Assembly (NCBI GenBank): GCA_947179485.1
Contig: OX359245.1
Coordinates: 38,055,067-38,119,066 of the forward strand
Source: Allacma fusca
Lineage: Eukaryota; Arthropoda; Collembola; Symphypleona; Sminthuridae
Direction of reading: 5' to 3'
DNA length: 64,000 nucleotides
Positions 1 to 11,061 of the stretch are shown one piece after another. How positions within the stretch are numbered: the first letter of the stretch is position 1; each line of letters opens with the position of its first letter. The position numbers and the translations under genes were made by a program. Below the pieces are notes generated by a model. The model searched no databases. It was not told the DNA's origin and saw only the letters and a program-made list of their open reading frames with translations.

Positions 1-164
1 AACCCAAGGCCGCCAAAGCTCCTACCAAAGCTGCTTCCCCCAAGAAAGTGGTAAAAATAGCAAAGCCCAAGATCGCCAAAGCCCCCAAAGTTTCTAAGGC
101 CCCAAAACCCAAGACCGTCAAAAAAGGGAAGGCTTCCTCCGCCCCAGCTGCTGCCAGCCAATAG
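1..164 (+). CDS. Linker histone H1, C-terminal end (5' part outside window)
   Basis: The open frame begins at base 3 and ends with TAG at 162-164, giving 53 residues plus stop. It is almost entirely Lys, Ala, Pro, Ser and Val, with motifs such as SPKK and AKAPK. That is the composition of the disordered C-terminal DNA-binding tail of linker histone H1, which condenses linker DNA between nucleosomes. The tail closely resembles that of the complete H1 3.9 kb downstream on the same strand, so the two are probably tandem paralogues. The globular domain lies off the left edge. A lysine-rich tail alone could belong to another basic protein, but the neighbour makes H1 the best call. Confidence 0.8.
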   Translation, partial: PKAAKAPTKAASPKKVVKIAKPKIAKAPKVSKAPKPKTVKKGKASSAPAAASQ

Positions 165-648
165 AATTTAAGCCCCCCTCCCCTCCCCTCAAAGTACTTA
201 AAGAGTCCTCCAACCCAGAAGGATTTATTTTACTAAATATTAATTATTTTCATTTAATCATAGATCTGTTTCAATAGTGTAAATATATTGATCTCATGGG
301 TGTGTGAACGAACGCATAGGATAGTGTTATTAAAGTTGAATGCTTTACATATTTATTAGGATAGGACTCTGTAGTAAAGACTACCCCCATGCAATACTTA
401 ATCTACATTCAATGTTATTACCAATTATTTTTAAATTATCAATTCCGTGTGAATGTCACGTATGTATGGTGTATTCAGTCAGTAGCTTATTTTATGTTGA
501 GTATATATGTACAACAACAAGAGAATTTATTATAGCGTTACAACATTCAATATATTATATGCTCTTGAGAACGGTGAGATCGTTTTTTAATGATAAAAAA
601 ATCCAGGTGTTATCTCTGGCGAAGTGTCCAATTTAAAAACACGGACAT

Positions 649-654
649 AATAAA
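649..654 (+). terminator. Candidate polyadenylation signal of the first H1
   Basis: AATAAA hexamer about 485 nt after the H1 stop codon. With no recognisable histone stem-loop, this suggests a polyadenylated, replication-independent transcript. Confidence 0.4.
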
Positions 655-3110
655 ATCTCACTCGTTTTATTTTGTTTACCTCAAAATATTCCATTTCATA
701 GTTATTTCACTTCATCAATGCCTTCATTAATTTAATAAATTAATTTCCATTCCAAGCGGAGCATATTACAAATATTCATGAACGGCGCAGAATGGCTCCC
801 CCATCCAAATCATTACATTAGGGCTTAATTACAGGAAGTGCATCTCAAGCATAGATCTAGCTCAGCGAACTCCCATTATCCCATCATAGCCTTTAAAATA
901 TGTGCTTTACAAAAGGTTACATAGCTCTGAGTACAAGGGCAGAAATTAAAATCGTAAAGGGGATTCGAGTAGACAAAATTCCTCTTTCAAGGGGGTCTGT
1001 AATATTACTGCAACGAGACATTACCCTATATTTCTCCAACAGCTGTTAATTAATTCCTTCAAGTAATAATATGCATATTTATGCTCCCCGAAGAATTATT
1101 TTTCTTCAAGTAATTCAAACCTCTGATGAGACCTGACCATCGGATGGATATAATTACAGTTCTCACTGAAAATAGATCCATCAGCTTCAAATATTGTTAT
1201 TTTCCTTGTGTGTGCCCGTAAATAATTCCCTATCATATTTCTGGATATGAGAAGATAAAGTTAAAATTGAGCTGTACAAAAAATAATTGCCTTTAAATAA
1301 AAATCTGAGAAATATATAGGGCTTCAGCTAAAAACAAATTCTTTAATAAAAACGTTGGTTCTGAATCAAGTGACAAAGTTGCGGACCAGAATTGACGACT
1401 AAATTTGTTGGATACCTGAAACCTTAAAGAATTATATAGGGGTTAGCATATGGCAGGTAAAAAAAGCATAAGGGTAAAAAAAAAACAAGGTAGGGCGGGG
1501 GCGAGGTCCATATGTTTGGTTGAGGCAAGTGAGAAGATCATTTCTCAGGTTGCCTTTCCAAATTATTATCCTGAGACTCAATAGACTCCGTCCCTCTCAT
1601 AACCGTGTATGTACCTTTAAAAATGAGCAAGAAGGGAAAGGAAAAATAGTCTTGCACAATAACTCCATCCCATCTAGATGGATTTTATTCAATTTTAACC
1701 CTCTTCCCCTGAACACAGTAGTAAATACATACACGAATACATAGAATATATCTACGGCAGTAGTACAATAATTACTTTCATACTTTAAAAAAATACATGC
1801 GCTCCCCCAAAGACTAATTACACCAATATTGTATTGGTGTAGGTTTAGAGACCTTTCCAATTTCACATGCTTGGATTTAGCAGGGCTGCTAAAGTACTAA
1901 AATATTTCCCTATTACAGTTATTCCACTGATTATTGCGCTGATTACAAGGAATATTCAAAGATGCTCTTTAATAATAAGGATTGTAAAGTAACTTCAAAA
2001 ATCCGGGTGGGAAATAATGACGAGAGAAAAAACTGGAGGAAATTCAGTCCCCCAATGAACAAACCCAGAAAATACAATGCAAAAGCATATAGGCATTAAA
2101 AATGTATGAAGTATTGACTTAAAATAAGTCATTTAATTTCTGTGGCTCAATGAGGAGTAGCTACATGGGAAGATATACATGTAAATACATACTTCCTCTC
2201 TTGCAAATAAACCGTAAGTCGAGAAAGGGTCAATGGGTTTTAAATTTTAAACCCAAATCCAATGCTTCAGTGTCTACAAATACCATTACCTAAAACATAC
2301 TATCTCAAAAATATGTGAGATTCAAATTCAAGGGAGAAAAAAATTCTCAGGAGACAAAATCTGGAATTTGCGTAAATTTACCCAAAATCCTTACTCTTTC
2401 AAAATACGGGAAAGAATAGAAAAATAGTTTTAATCTCCTACAAAATTGCATTACCCAAAAAAATAAACAAAAATCTGAAAAAAAAATTCTGGGAATTTAT
2501 TCAATATTCCGTATACAAGAGACCCTATGTTGGAGCAGCGCATATGAAATCCCACGTCAAGGGAAAAGTTACCAAAGGAAAAAGGAAAGATGGGAAAAAT
2601 GACAAGGTTTTACTTTTTAATCCTAAAACCCCTCCAAAATCACTCTCAGAATTAATAAAAAATCCCCCAAAGATTTTTAAAAAATTATTCCCCCCAAAAT
2701 CTTTGTATAAAAAAAAAATTTTTAATATCCAAAATAATCCCATAATTTCCAAATACTCAAATATCCTCACATTCCCAATGACCAATGCATATAATGGGTT
2801 ATGGGAGAAAAGTGTCCGTGCGGGGTTTCAATTCCCATCAAATATCTCCGGTTCGGATGGGTCAACTCAAAATCCGATTTGATAAGGCCATCGTGCAAGT
2901 TTCTCTGAATCCTTCGAAAGGGTTAAAAAATCTTAAAAATGGAAATTAGTTCCAAAATTTTGAAAAACTCTGGCCTGCACGGAACGGAAATCATGAAGTG
3001 CTTCTGGTTTTTCTGCTGTCATTTCGTCCTGGAGGGAGATATTTGGAGGGGATTTTCGGGGAGGGTTAGAGCAAAGTTCTGGCTAGGGTCTAAGGCCCGA
3101 ATGGAGGTCC

Positions 3111-3130
3111 GGGGAGGGAGGGGAGGGAGG
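3111..3130 (+). other. G-quadruplex-prone G-tract upstream of H1
   Basis: Four runs of three or four G separated by single A residues, about 115-135 bp upstream of the H1 TATA box. It fits the canonical intramolecular G4 pattern and stands out in AT-rich surroundings. Confidence 0.5.
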
Positions 3131-3243
3131 TCAAATGAGGAAATGCTACATTTGAGAAACACATATGTGAGAGCGGAGAGAGGAGCTTTGGCTCATGTTT
3201 CTCGAGCGGAGTCTCGGCCGCTTCTATTAGGTCCGACCTCTGT

Positions 3244-3251
3244 TATAAATA
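3244..3251 (+). promoter_or_regulatory. TATA box of the H1 gene
   Basis: TATAAATA in a GC-richer stretch, with a likely transcription start about 25-35 bp downstream. It precedes the untranslated first exon, which ends at a GTAAGT donor at 3458. Confidence 0.6.
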
Positions 3252-3457
3252 CAAGCCGAGTCCCGACCTCCTTTCCCATTGCCAAGCAGCAGTAGATAGT
3301 CTCCCAAGCCTGTAGAGCTCAGCCAGTGTGAAAGTACGCTTCGTCTGAACAGCATCACAGATTCCGCTCGTCCTGTATTTACAATTATTAAAAGTCTCCC
3401 TCCAATTTTATTAAATCTGGGATTCCTTTCCAACAACAGCTGATTTACTCGAAAGAA

Positions 3458-4058
3458 GTAAGTTTAATAAAAAAAATATTATAGAAACATTTTTTTAAAA
3501 AAAAAACATCTCTTTTAAATACAAATTAACTGGGGCTGGGTATGTGTGAGCATTGTGTTTTAATTAATGTATTATTATTGTATTTGAGGATTAATATTTT
3601 GTGGGGTGTTTAATTTCATGATTTATATTTTGAGGATTTAATTATTTTGTAGTATACTTATAAAAAAAATTAATTTGATGGAATTTAATTTTAATTAATT
3701 AGGGAATTTAATTTTATGCAAATGTAAGCTTTTTTTGAAATGGGGGAAATAGTTTGTTACCAGGGTTTGATTTGTAGGAATTTGGGATTTTGTGGAGTGG
3801 AATTTAATTTGAGCGGGAGAGTGTTTGGGGAGATTTGTTTTGTGAAAGGGGTGGGATTTAAAATATTTTAAAAATTGAGAGGTTGAATGAGGGGAGGTTA
3901 GGGTGTGCCAAGTGGGAATATTTTTATGAGGGAAAGGGGGTGATATTTTTTGGAGGGGGTTGGAGGAGTGTATAGATGGAAGTTTGGATTGTTGAGGGAT
4001 TGGATGAATTTGTGATGGAATGAAGAACTAATGGTGGTTTTTTGTATTTTTTTTTTAG
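3458..4058 (+). other. Intron in the 5' UTR of H1
   Basis: The donor is GAA|GTAAGT at 3458. The acceptor is a long T-run followed by AG at 4057-4058, two bases before the ATG. The 601-bp intron separates a non-coding first exon (~3275-3457) from the coding exon. Confidence 0.65.
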
Positions 4059-4060
4059 AA

Positions 4061-4819
4061 ATGTCTGCAATTGAGTCAGCACCGGCAGTAGCCCCCGCCC
4101 CGGCGTCATCGCCAGCGAAGAAGGCATTGAAGACGAAAAGTCCCTCTAAAGCTGCATCGGCCAGGACGAAGGCCAATCACCCAGCTTGGGCAGTGATGGT
4201 GACGTCGGCAGTGAAGGCCTTGAATGAGAAGGGAGGGTCATCTTTACCTGCGATCAAGAAATATATTCTGGCGAACAATTCGGTGGACCCGGACAGGGCC
4301 GGACCTCATCTCCGAAGAGCCCTCAAAGCAGCTATTACTTCCGGAGCTGTTCTACAAGTTAAGGGCAAAGGACTGTCGGGGTCGTTCAAGCTGAGCGCTA
4401 AAGCCATTAAGCCACCGAAGAAAGTGGTGAAGAAGGTAGTGAAGAAGGCTGCATCGCCGAAGAAACCCGCCAAGAAGCCTGCATCGCCAAAGAAAGCCAA
4501 ATCTCCCGCCAAGCCTAAGAAAGCCGCTGGGGAGGCAAAGCCTAAGAAGGCGGCGGCGGCCAAGCCTAAAGCTGCGAAACCTGCGAAGGTAGCCAAACCC
4601 AAGAAGGCCCCTGCCAAGCCTAAAGCTGCTTCACCGAAAAAGGCTGCTGCTGCTGCTCCTAAAAAAGCCCCTGCGGCGAGCAAGCCCAAAGCGCCCAAAG
4701 CACCCAAAACCAAAACACCAAAAGCCCCCAAACCCGCCAAGGCCACGAAAGTAGCTAAAGCTCCCAAAAGTCCAAAACCGAAGACGACGAAGAAGGCAGC
4801 AGCCAAGCCTGGGAAATAA
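4061..4819 (+). CDS. Linker histone H1
   Basis: A 252-residue linker histone in one coding exon. The Ala/Pro-rich N-terminal tail covers about residues 1-40. The winged-helix globular H15 domain covers about 43-118, with the family pattern HPAWAVMV near its start and the conserved KGKGLSGSFKLS near its end. The rest is a long Lys/Ala/Pro tail rich in SPKK and AKPKK repeats. It binds nucleosome entry/exit DNA and linker DNA and compacts chromatin. The start is the ATG two bases after a strong acceptor. An ATG at 4031 lies inside the intron and would add an unrelated hydrophobic leader. AATAAA occurs at 5489. The 5' UTR intron and lack of a histone stem-loop suggest a replacement-type H1 rather than an S-phase one. 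Confidence 0.95.
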   Translation: MSAIESAPAVAPAPASSPAKKALKTKSPSKAASARTKANHPAWAVMVTSAVKALNEKGGSSLPAIKKYILANNSVDPDRAGPHLRRALKAAITSGAVLQVKGKGLSGSFKLSAKAIKPPKKVVKKVVKKAASPKKPAKKPASPKKAKSPAKPKKAAGEAKPKKAAAAKPKAAKPAKVAKPKKAPAKPKAASPKKAAAAAPKKAPAASKPKAPKAPKTKTPKAPKPAKATKVAKAPKSPKPKTTKKAAAKPGK

Positions 4820-7058
4820 TTTTAAGGAAATATATTTCCACGATAGTTATATTATTTTCTAACCATTAATCTCATCTCAATTTTATCATTGTTACACTGA
4901 CGTACAAATATTATATATATATACGGAAGATTTGTAGATTGGTGCACCCCAAGTAATATTGTTAGAGTAAGTAGGTCACGAGTGAAGGATTTTCTACAGC
5001 ATGAGACAAGTTTACCATTGTAGGTCAAAATGTATAGGAATTTATTAATTAAGGACTGCAGTGTAGACTTCTAGAGTGTAAGTATTTTGTAGTCAGAGAG
5101 GATGTATTTATGCGCAAAGAAATATATAGTATTTATATTTTCTATCCACGCCAAGTACAAACAGCTTTACTATTATTTATCCAATAATTATTCATTGTTA
5201 TAATTATTACACATTAATGAGGCCCGAAGAGTTATAACTAGGGAACCATTTAATTTCTATGGTGTCATCTTTGGTCTGTCTGTCGCTTGTAATGTACTTA
5301 TTTAATAGTTTTTTTCTAATTGTGAGCTATTCTGTTTACTGCTTTAAACACAATTTTAAAGCACGACTCGTTTAACTATTTTAGAGTTTTGTTAGTAATA
5401 ATTTAGTGATCTGTGTAGTATCTCTATTATATTTTCGGATGGATTAACAAGTTAAACATATATTATTTTGTCTTAAGATATCGAAAGCAATAAACACCAA
5501 TGAATTTTGGTCATTCCTTAATTTCCACCATGTTATATACGTTTCTTCCATTTATTTACAATATGTGGGAACCAATAACTCATTGATTTACCAAGGGGAT
5601 TTAATGTTAGATCTATTTTATTTTTGTTTACAGGAAACCCATGTTTTTAAGATTTTGTTTGAACAACACCTTCAGGGCGTGGGCGTAGATCGACAAAGAC
5701 TTTTTTGATTGTGCTTCTTGCCACGAATGTTTTTTATCTTCTGCGAGATGCAAAAATAAATTTACAAATCAAGTTCAAGCACATCTTGTGGATGTAATAC
5801 TTGAGATTGAGGCTCCAAATTTTTATATTAAAAAATTAAATAATAGATTGTACTTCTTATGTTCTTATCCTGTCTGTAATTATATATAGATACAACTAAC
5901 TATACACTTCTTAATCGATCCAGGAGAGAGTACTATTTTTGTTCAAATTCCTCAGAGACGTTTAAATGGCACTTGTAATGCCTCCTCACCACCCCGTCTC
6001 AATTTCATTGTACAGAATTTTATTTTGACAGGTTTTGGGTGGGCATTGATGAAGTTTTGCTTGTATTTCTTTCTTGGCACTTGAGTCTATTTGTTTTCTT
6101 TGCAATTCAATCGGATTAGTTTTTTTACATGGGTTTGTCTTGTCCTGTTCGTGTCACATTTAATCCTCTGGTGATCTTTTCGGAATACCTACAGCTCGCT
6201 TCAAGTACTGAAAATAGCGTGAAGCCATTTATTTGGTGATTGGAACCGCACTGGGAACTCCCAAATGCAAACTAGTTTCCAAATTGCCGTTCCTACGTGA
6301 ACTTCTTCTCACATTTAAAGAAATACGGATCCGTTGGAATCTGCATCCAGCGATTTTAATTTTTCCAAAGGTTGCAAAATAGTCAATTTTCACTCACAAG
6401 CAGGAAAATGCCTGTCGCATTTTTAATGTAAGTTCAAAATTTTATTGTTCAATCGGTTAAAAAAACTGTATCCCTAATTTTCAAGTACACTTCTTCCAGG
6501 ATTTCAGGGAATAAATTTTACGGAAGGCATTCTAAAATGTTTCGGCCATTCAGGGTTTTAATACAAAATCAACTTTTTCTTTAATCCGAGTAAACGACGA
6601 ATTTTATGGCAAGAAAAATATAAATACTGCAAGAAACTCCGAAATATCTTGAGTGTCTATTTTGCAAACAAGCAATACATTTTTTTATGAGAAACACAAT
6701 TTGTAATTTTGATTTTCAATTTTTCCGCAGACCGTAATAAGATATTTTCTTAGAAGTTAGAGAGTACATATGCATGTACGTGACAGAAAGTCTGACAACA
6801 ACATTTTACAATGCATTGGAAAGTTTTTCTCAAAACATTTTCATGGTGTATTGGAAATTTTTTCGGATAAATTCTCATAGTGTATTGGAAATTCATTCCC
6901 AGAAAAAGATTTTGTTTTCAAGGATTTAGCTAAAAACCTGTAGCAATTTCGTTTAAAATTAGGCTGAAAAATTCAAAATGTCCGCAACAACAAAATTCAG
7001 TCATTTAAGGTGTGACGCGACAGGTTTTTAATAGGACCTATTGAAAAATTTTGATAGA
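4820..7058. other. H1 3' UTR and intergenic DNA
   Basis: AT-rich and non-coding. The first ~670 bp is likely H1 3' UTR, ending near the AATAAA at 5489. I see no supported gene between there and the small coding region at 7059. Confidence 0.6.
5489..5494 (+). terminator. Candidate polyadenylation signal of H1
   Basis: AATAAA about 670 nt downstream of the H1 stop codon, the first clear hexamer on this strand after the gene. Confidence 0.4.
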
Positions 7059-7403
7059 ATGGAATTCACCCAACCAGCCCCAGCCATGCCCTCACCTGGG
7101 AACAGCATTCGAATAGTGACAGCTCGGGGATTGGACGACGAGGAAAAAGTGATATTTTCTCAAAAACACGCCATCCACCTTCGCCAAGCCTTCACTAACA
7201 CCCATAATAAAGGGACCCCATTGGAGGATATGATGAAGGATGTCCCGGCCATGTTGACCACTCTAGAGAATATGGGCTACCATGTGACGGCATCTACTTC
7301 GAACAGTTTGTTCAAAATGCGAGACATGCCTGAGCCAGTCATAAGAGACTGTTACCTTTGGACCTTGAGGAAAGCAGAGGCTCCACAAGAACCAATTGCT
7401 TGA
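7059..7403 (+). CDS. Small protein, unrecognised; weak GFRP-like C-terminal pattern
   Basis: A 114-residue open frame with a well-placed ATG (AGAATGG), protein-like composition and balanced codons unlike the AT-rich flanks. It has no signal peptide or membrane segment. The C-terminal half has the pattern of a Leu-rich helix, then GYHV, then a polar loop and a terminal YLWTLRK strand. That loosely recalls the end of GTP cyclohydrolase I feedback regulatory protein (GFRP/GCHFR), whose last ~35 residues alternate in the same way. GFRP is about 84 residues and the N-terminal half here does not obviously match, so this is only a hint. An AATAAA lies 62 nt after the stop. An AG at 7032-7033 could be an acceptor after a 5' UTR intron. 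Confidence 0.6.
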   Translation: MEFTQPAPAMPSPGNSIRIVTARGLDDEEKVIFSQKHAIHLRQAFTNTHNKGTPLEDMMKDVPAMLTTLENMGYHVTASTSNSLFKMRDMPEPVIRDCYLWTLRKAEAPQEPIA

Positions 7404-7464
7404 ACCGCCATCCTAAATAGCAAATACTACTGCGGAAATATTAGTACACTTGCTTTGCTTTAAT

Positions 7465-7470
7465 AATAAA
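7465..7470 (+). terminator. Polyadenylation signal of the small gene at 7059
   Basis: AATAAA 62 nt after the stop codon, a normal distance for a short 3' UTR. Confidence 0.5.
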
Positions 7471-8841
7471 TATTCAAGGACGCAAAATAGTTTTTACAAT
7501 AACACACAAGAAAATCGTGAAACAATTATTATCGCTTCCTTTTAATTCAAGACGATTTACTATCACGTTAATTCCCAGTGTCAGATATACCTATCAAAGA
7601 ATTTACAGGAAGTATGCTTCAAGATTGAACCAATACAGTATTAGGTGTATGTAAATCTGTGTATGTTTAAAGTGTACGATCTATTTTTAGCCCCTTATCT
7701 GTATCTGTATAGTCTGCTGTCAAGGGGTAAACAACAAGAATATATTTAGAGAATGCTAATTTACAAATACAGCTAATTGAATAAAAGCAGCTTTATTTCC
7801 TTGGCCCAATTTCTCCGTCCGCATTGATTTTGTCAGCCACGTTGCATTCACCTCAAATCAATGTCCCACATTTTACAATCCCTTTCAATTACTGAGCTTT
7901 AAAATCCTATGTAATTCCAAACTTTGAGGAAGTGGTATTTTTAGAATCGCAGTTTCTAAAAAGAGTCTACAATTTTTACAAATACGGCTCAAATTGATTG
8001 ACGAAGAATAGTTGATGAATCATTTCAATCTTAGTTTTTTAAAATTCAATATTTATTACACGCTACAATATCAGACTATACTGCTGCATATATTGTTTTT
8101 ATAAGAGGATAATTTGAACGGAAATTTTTATATAATTATCCAAGGGCTATACCCAACTGTGCAACTTTATGAACTGTTTTCAAAAGATAGGAAAATAGAC
8201 AATAATTATTGCAAATTATTATTTCCCCAACCCAATTACAGAGTATTCAAATTGAGGAAAGAAACTTGTTTATTTTGCTGACGAGCAATTCCAGTGTGCA
8301 AACTTCCTGTCATTAGACTCAGTATGGGGGAAAAGGGAAATAGAATTATTCCCGTCACTTATTGTAAACTTGACGTTTATAAAATTGGCCCAATAAAATC
8401 CCAGGTGTTATTAATTGTAAGGTTTATTTTCCTTGCAAATGTAGGGAAAATACATTGAGGAGGAAAATTTACTAAAAACTGATCAAAGTCGGGAAACTTT
8501 CCCGTAACTTGGTTCCATAGAATGACGAAAATTGTTGCCTCACCGCATACGTCAAATGTTCAAATATATTCCATGGATTCATATGCATGAGAAAGCGCAG
8601 CGTAAGTGAAAGGAGGAAATGATGGACTTCCTAAAAGCCTACGCAAAATCCCTGGGTTCTGGTATTTTAAAAGCCACTGCGAAATATAGCTCTAGAAGAA
8701 TCCTTCATAGAAATATTTTATTGAAGGTTAAAAATTGTGACTATGAATTTTTAAACCAGCACTAAAAATAATTTTTATATTCCCTCCCCTGCATGTTGTG
8801 AGCATTGTGGGAAATATTTCGCAATTTTTAAAATTTATACC

Positions 8842-8847
8842 TTTATT
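8842..8847 (-). terminator. Polyadenylation signal of the serpin-like gene
   Basis: TTTATT on the plus strand reads AATAAA on the gene's strand, 87 nt past its stop codon. Confidence 0.5.
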
Positions 8848-8933
8848 TTAGAAATAATTACATATTCATAGACTCATTTATAAATGAGGAAATAACAGAG
8901 AGCTTGAAAAGTGACGGGAATCAAATTGAAGGC

Positions 8934-11061
8934 TTAGTTGATCTCCCCAGGAGGTGCGGGAGGAGCAATGCAAAGCCAGCGTTGAATTTTGGAGTACTCC
9001 GAGAAATATTCCTCACTGCCTTGAATTACACTCTGCGGTCTGGAGATGATAAAGAATGAGTGCATGCCCACATCGTAGTCATGCAAGGCCAGGAGGAATG
9101 GAGAGTCAACGGTAATGTCCTCGGGGACATCCTCAGAGGATTTTACCAGGGAATCTCCGGACCGTCCCTCATGTTGCACATGAACGTAGATTTGCTGCTC
9201 TTGCCCGAAGTCCGATCGGACTTGGGCCGGCGCTTGCTTATTGTTAGCTCGGGACTCCGTAATGGAGACTTCTGGGGAGGGGACATGAGAACCAACCCCC
9301 AATCCCTTCCTGTACTCATCCACATTGTCCACTTGGGCTCCGACCACTGACGTCATGCCTAAGGCAATGTTGGACAGACTCACCCTCGAGACTTGGACCG
9401 GGTGCTGGAGGAAGCTAGCGTGGGTCGTTGCCGTGTCACAAATGGCTGAGGAAGTGCTGACCTGGAATTCATTTAATTTGAATAATTACACCCCCTTCCA
9501 ATATCACCCTTAAAATTAGTAAATACACCTTTAAGGAAATATTGGTCTCTGAACAGACTTCTCCTTCAACGTCTCTCATTCAAAATATCCTACACAAATT
9601 CCAGTGGAAATATTTTGGGTTCCATGATTTTTTTTTACAATTTTGAATTCCTAGTAACATTTTTCAGAGACAACTGTAATTGCGTCTTTTTTTAAAAAAT
9701 CAATCAAAAAATTGCTTAAATTCCTCTTACAATTTTAACAGGTTGCTCTAGCTCCTGGAGCGTCCTGGCCATGGTGACGTTGAAGGCCGGGATACGAACT
9801 CGGACTGAGCGGGTTTGGAAATACGGGAGTTTGGTACTGTCGTATCGGGAAATGGTGTCCACTTGCTTGGTAAAGGCATCAAAATCATTCTGGAGGAAAC
9901 TGGACATGTTTTTGGGGTGCACTAAAATAATGCTTTTCTTTGCCTCGGACTTCAATGGGATGACCACAGTGTGGGTCCTATCATCCTGAGAGACCTTCAG
10001 CTCCGACACTATCTCGACTGTCTCCACGGACATGCGTTCCTCAGGGGTTACCTGGAAGGAAATCTTTGGACCCACACCCAGCGGCTCCGTGAATACTCTT
10101 CTGTAGTTGACCGTGCTGAGGATGACTCCTCGAGTGGACTTTGAGAATGGATTTTCTGCGAACGGGAAAAGAAACCTTAGCTTTATTACTTGGCAAAATT
10201 ATTTTCTTAGCGGAGCTGGACGCTGTCTAAAGCTGTCTAAAGTGCGAATTTTTAAGGAAATATTGTATTAACGTCAAATTCACAGGGAATGAAGCTCGAA
10301 AGAAATTTTACAGTTAAATTTGAGATATTTAATTTGAGTTCCTTACGTGATGGCAGAAGTTGGTCCCGGAGGGTCCCATTAGTATGGTCAGAGATGTAAT
10401 CACTGATCCTCTGAATAGAAGCATCTCCTTCACGGTGCAAATCCACGGTTTCGAAGTACGTTTTAAGTTTGTCGTTCCCAGAAGAGCTGGTAGTGTTTTC
10501 GAGGTCACTGAAGATGGCGGTAGTGGAGAGGAATTCGGGGTCCTAGAATTAGTACAGAAAAAAATGAAGCATATTTTCCTTAGGAATCAAGCACCAGGTA
10601 GAAAAATGTCAGGGGTACAAAAATACGTCATCTACGTAAAAGAGTTTTTAGTATACAAATGAGTCTTGAGATTTGATAGAAAATTTAAAGGAGTAAATGT
10701 CCCTTACTTGATTCAAATAATTATTGAGGAGGGCGTAGACTGGGGCAATACGTTCTGATGGGAGACCCACGGCCTTGATTAAGTCCTCCGTCTCGACATC
10801 AAAGACCCGCTCATTGACCACGGCCCAAAAAGTGGCAAGGGTGAGGGGATCCGCCAAGACCGCATTCCGGTTCGTGGATGCTAAGAAGGGATAAGGAACG
10901 GTTTTCTGGTTGAAGCTCCGAAGGGCTCCTAAAGCCTCGGATGTGAGATCCTCCGAAGTGACCTTGTCCCTCGTGACATGCACATGATGATGCCGAAATT
11001 CATTCGAGCAAAAATAAAGGCTGGGGAGGAGGAAGAACAAGAGAGCGGAGAAAGGATACAT
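8934..11061 (-). CDS. Secreted, divergent serpin-like protein
   Basis: Four exons (11061-10708, 10542-10347, 10155-9731, 9461-8934) with GT-AG borders and matching phases give 500 residues. Residues 1-19 form a hydrophobic signal peptide. Serpin features follow in order: an ISDYISDHTNGTLRD helix like the family's NxWVxxxTxGxIxDLL (about 164-178); a strand at TRGVILSTVNYRR; KKSIILVHP in place of the usual M.I.LP segment; a VRIPAFN strand; and a C-terminal DSPFLLALHDYDVG resembling the family's PFLFFI.....G. The canonical reactive-centre hinge (E-E-G-T-E-A-A-A) is absent. A ~70-residue polar segment stands in its place, and the protein is longer than the usual ~400 residues. It is therefore probably not an inhibitor of the classical kind. 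Family assignment rests on pattern reading. Confidence 0.75.

Larger units (their letters stand above)
165..3243. other. 3' UTR of the first H1 and intergenic DNA
   Basis: AT-rich sequence without a credible coding exon. The first part is probably a long 3' UTR, with an AATAAA at 649-654. I see no histone-type 3' stem-loop just after the stop. The last ~150 bp is GC-richer and leads into the promoter of the next H1. Confidence 0.6.
7404..8933. other. Intergenic DNA between convergent genes
   Basis: Short 3' UTR of the small gene at the left (AATAAA 7465-7470) and serpin 3' UTR at the right (reverse-strand signal at 8842-8847). The rest is AT-rich, with no supported exon. Confidence 0.6.

Noticed and set aside
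2525..3436. Several 70-120-residue frames upstream of H1
   Set aside because: They overlap on both strands, have no recognisable domains, and the region behaves as promoter and intergenic DNA.
4306..4806. A 166-residue Ala/Phe/Gly/Leu-rich frame opposite H1
   Set aside because: Antisense shadow of the Lys/Ala/Pro codons of the histone tail.
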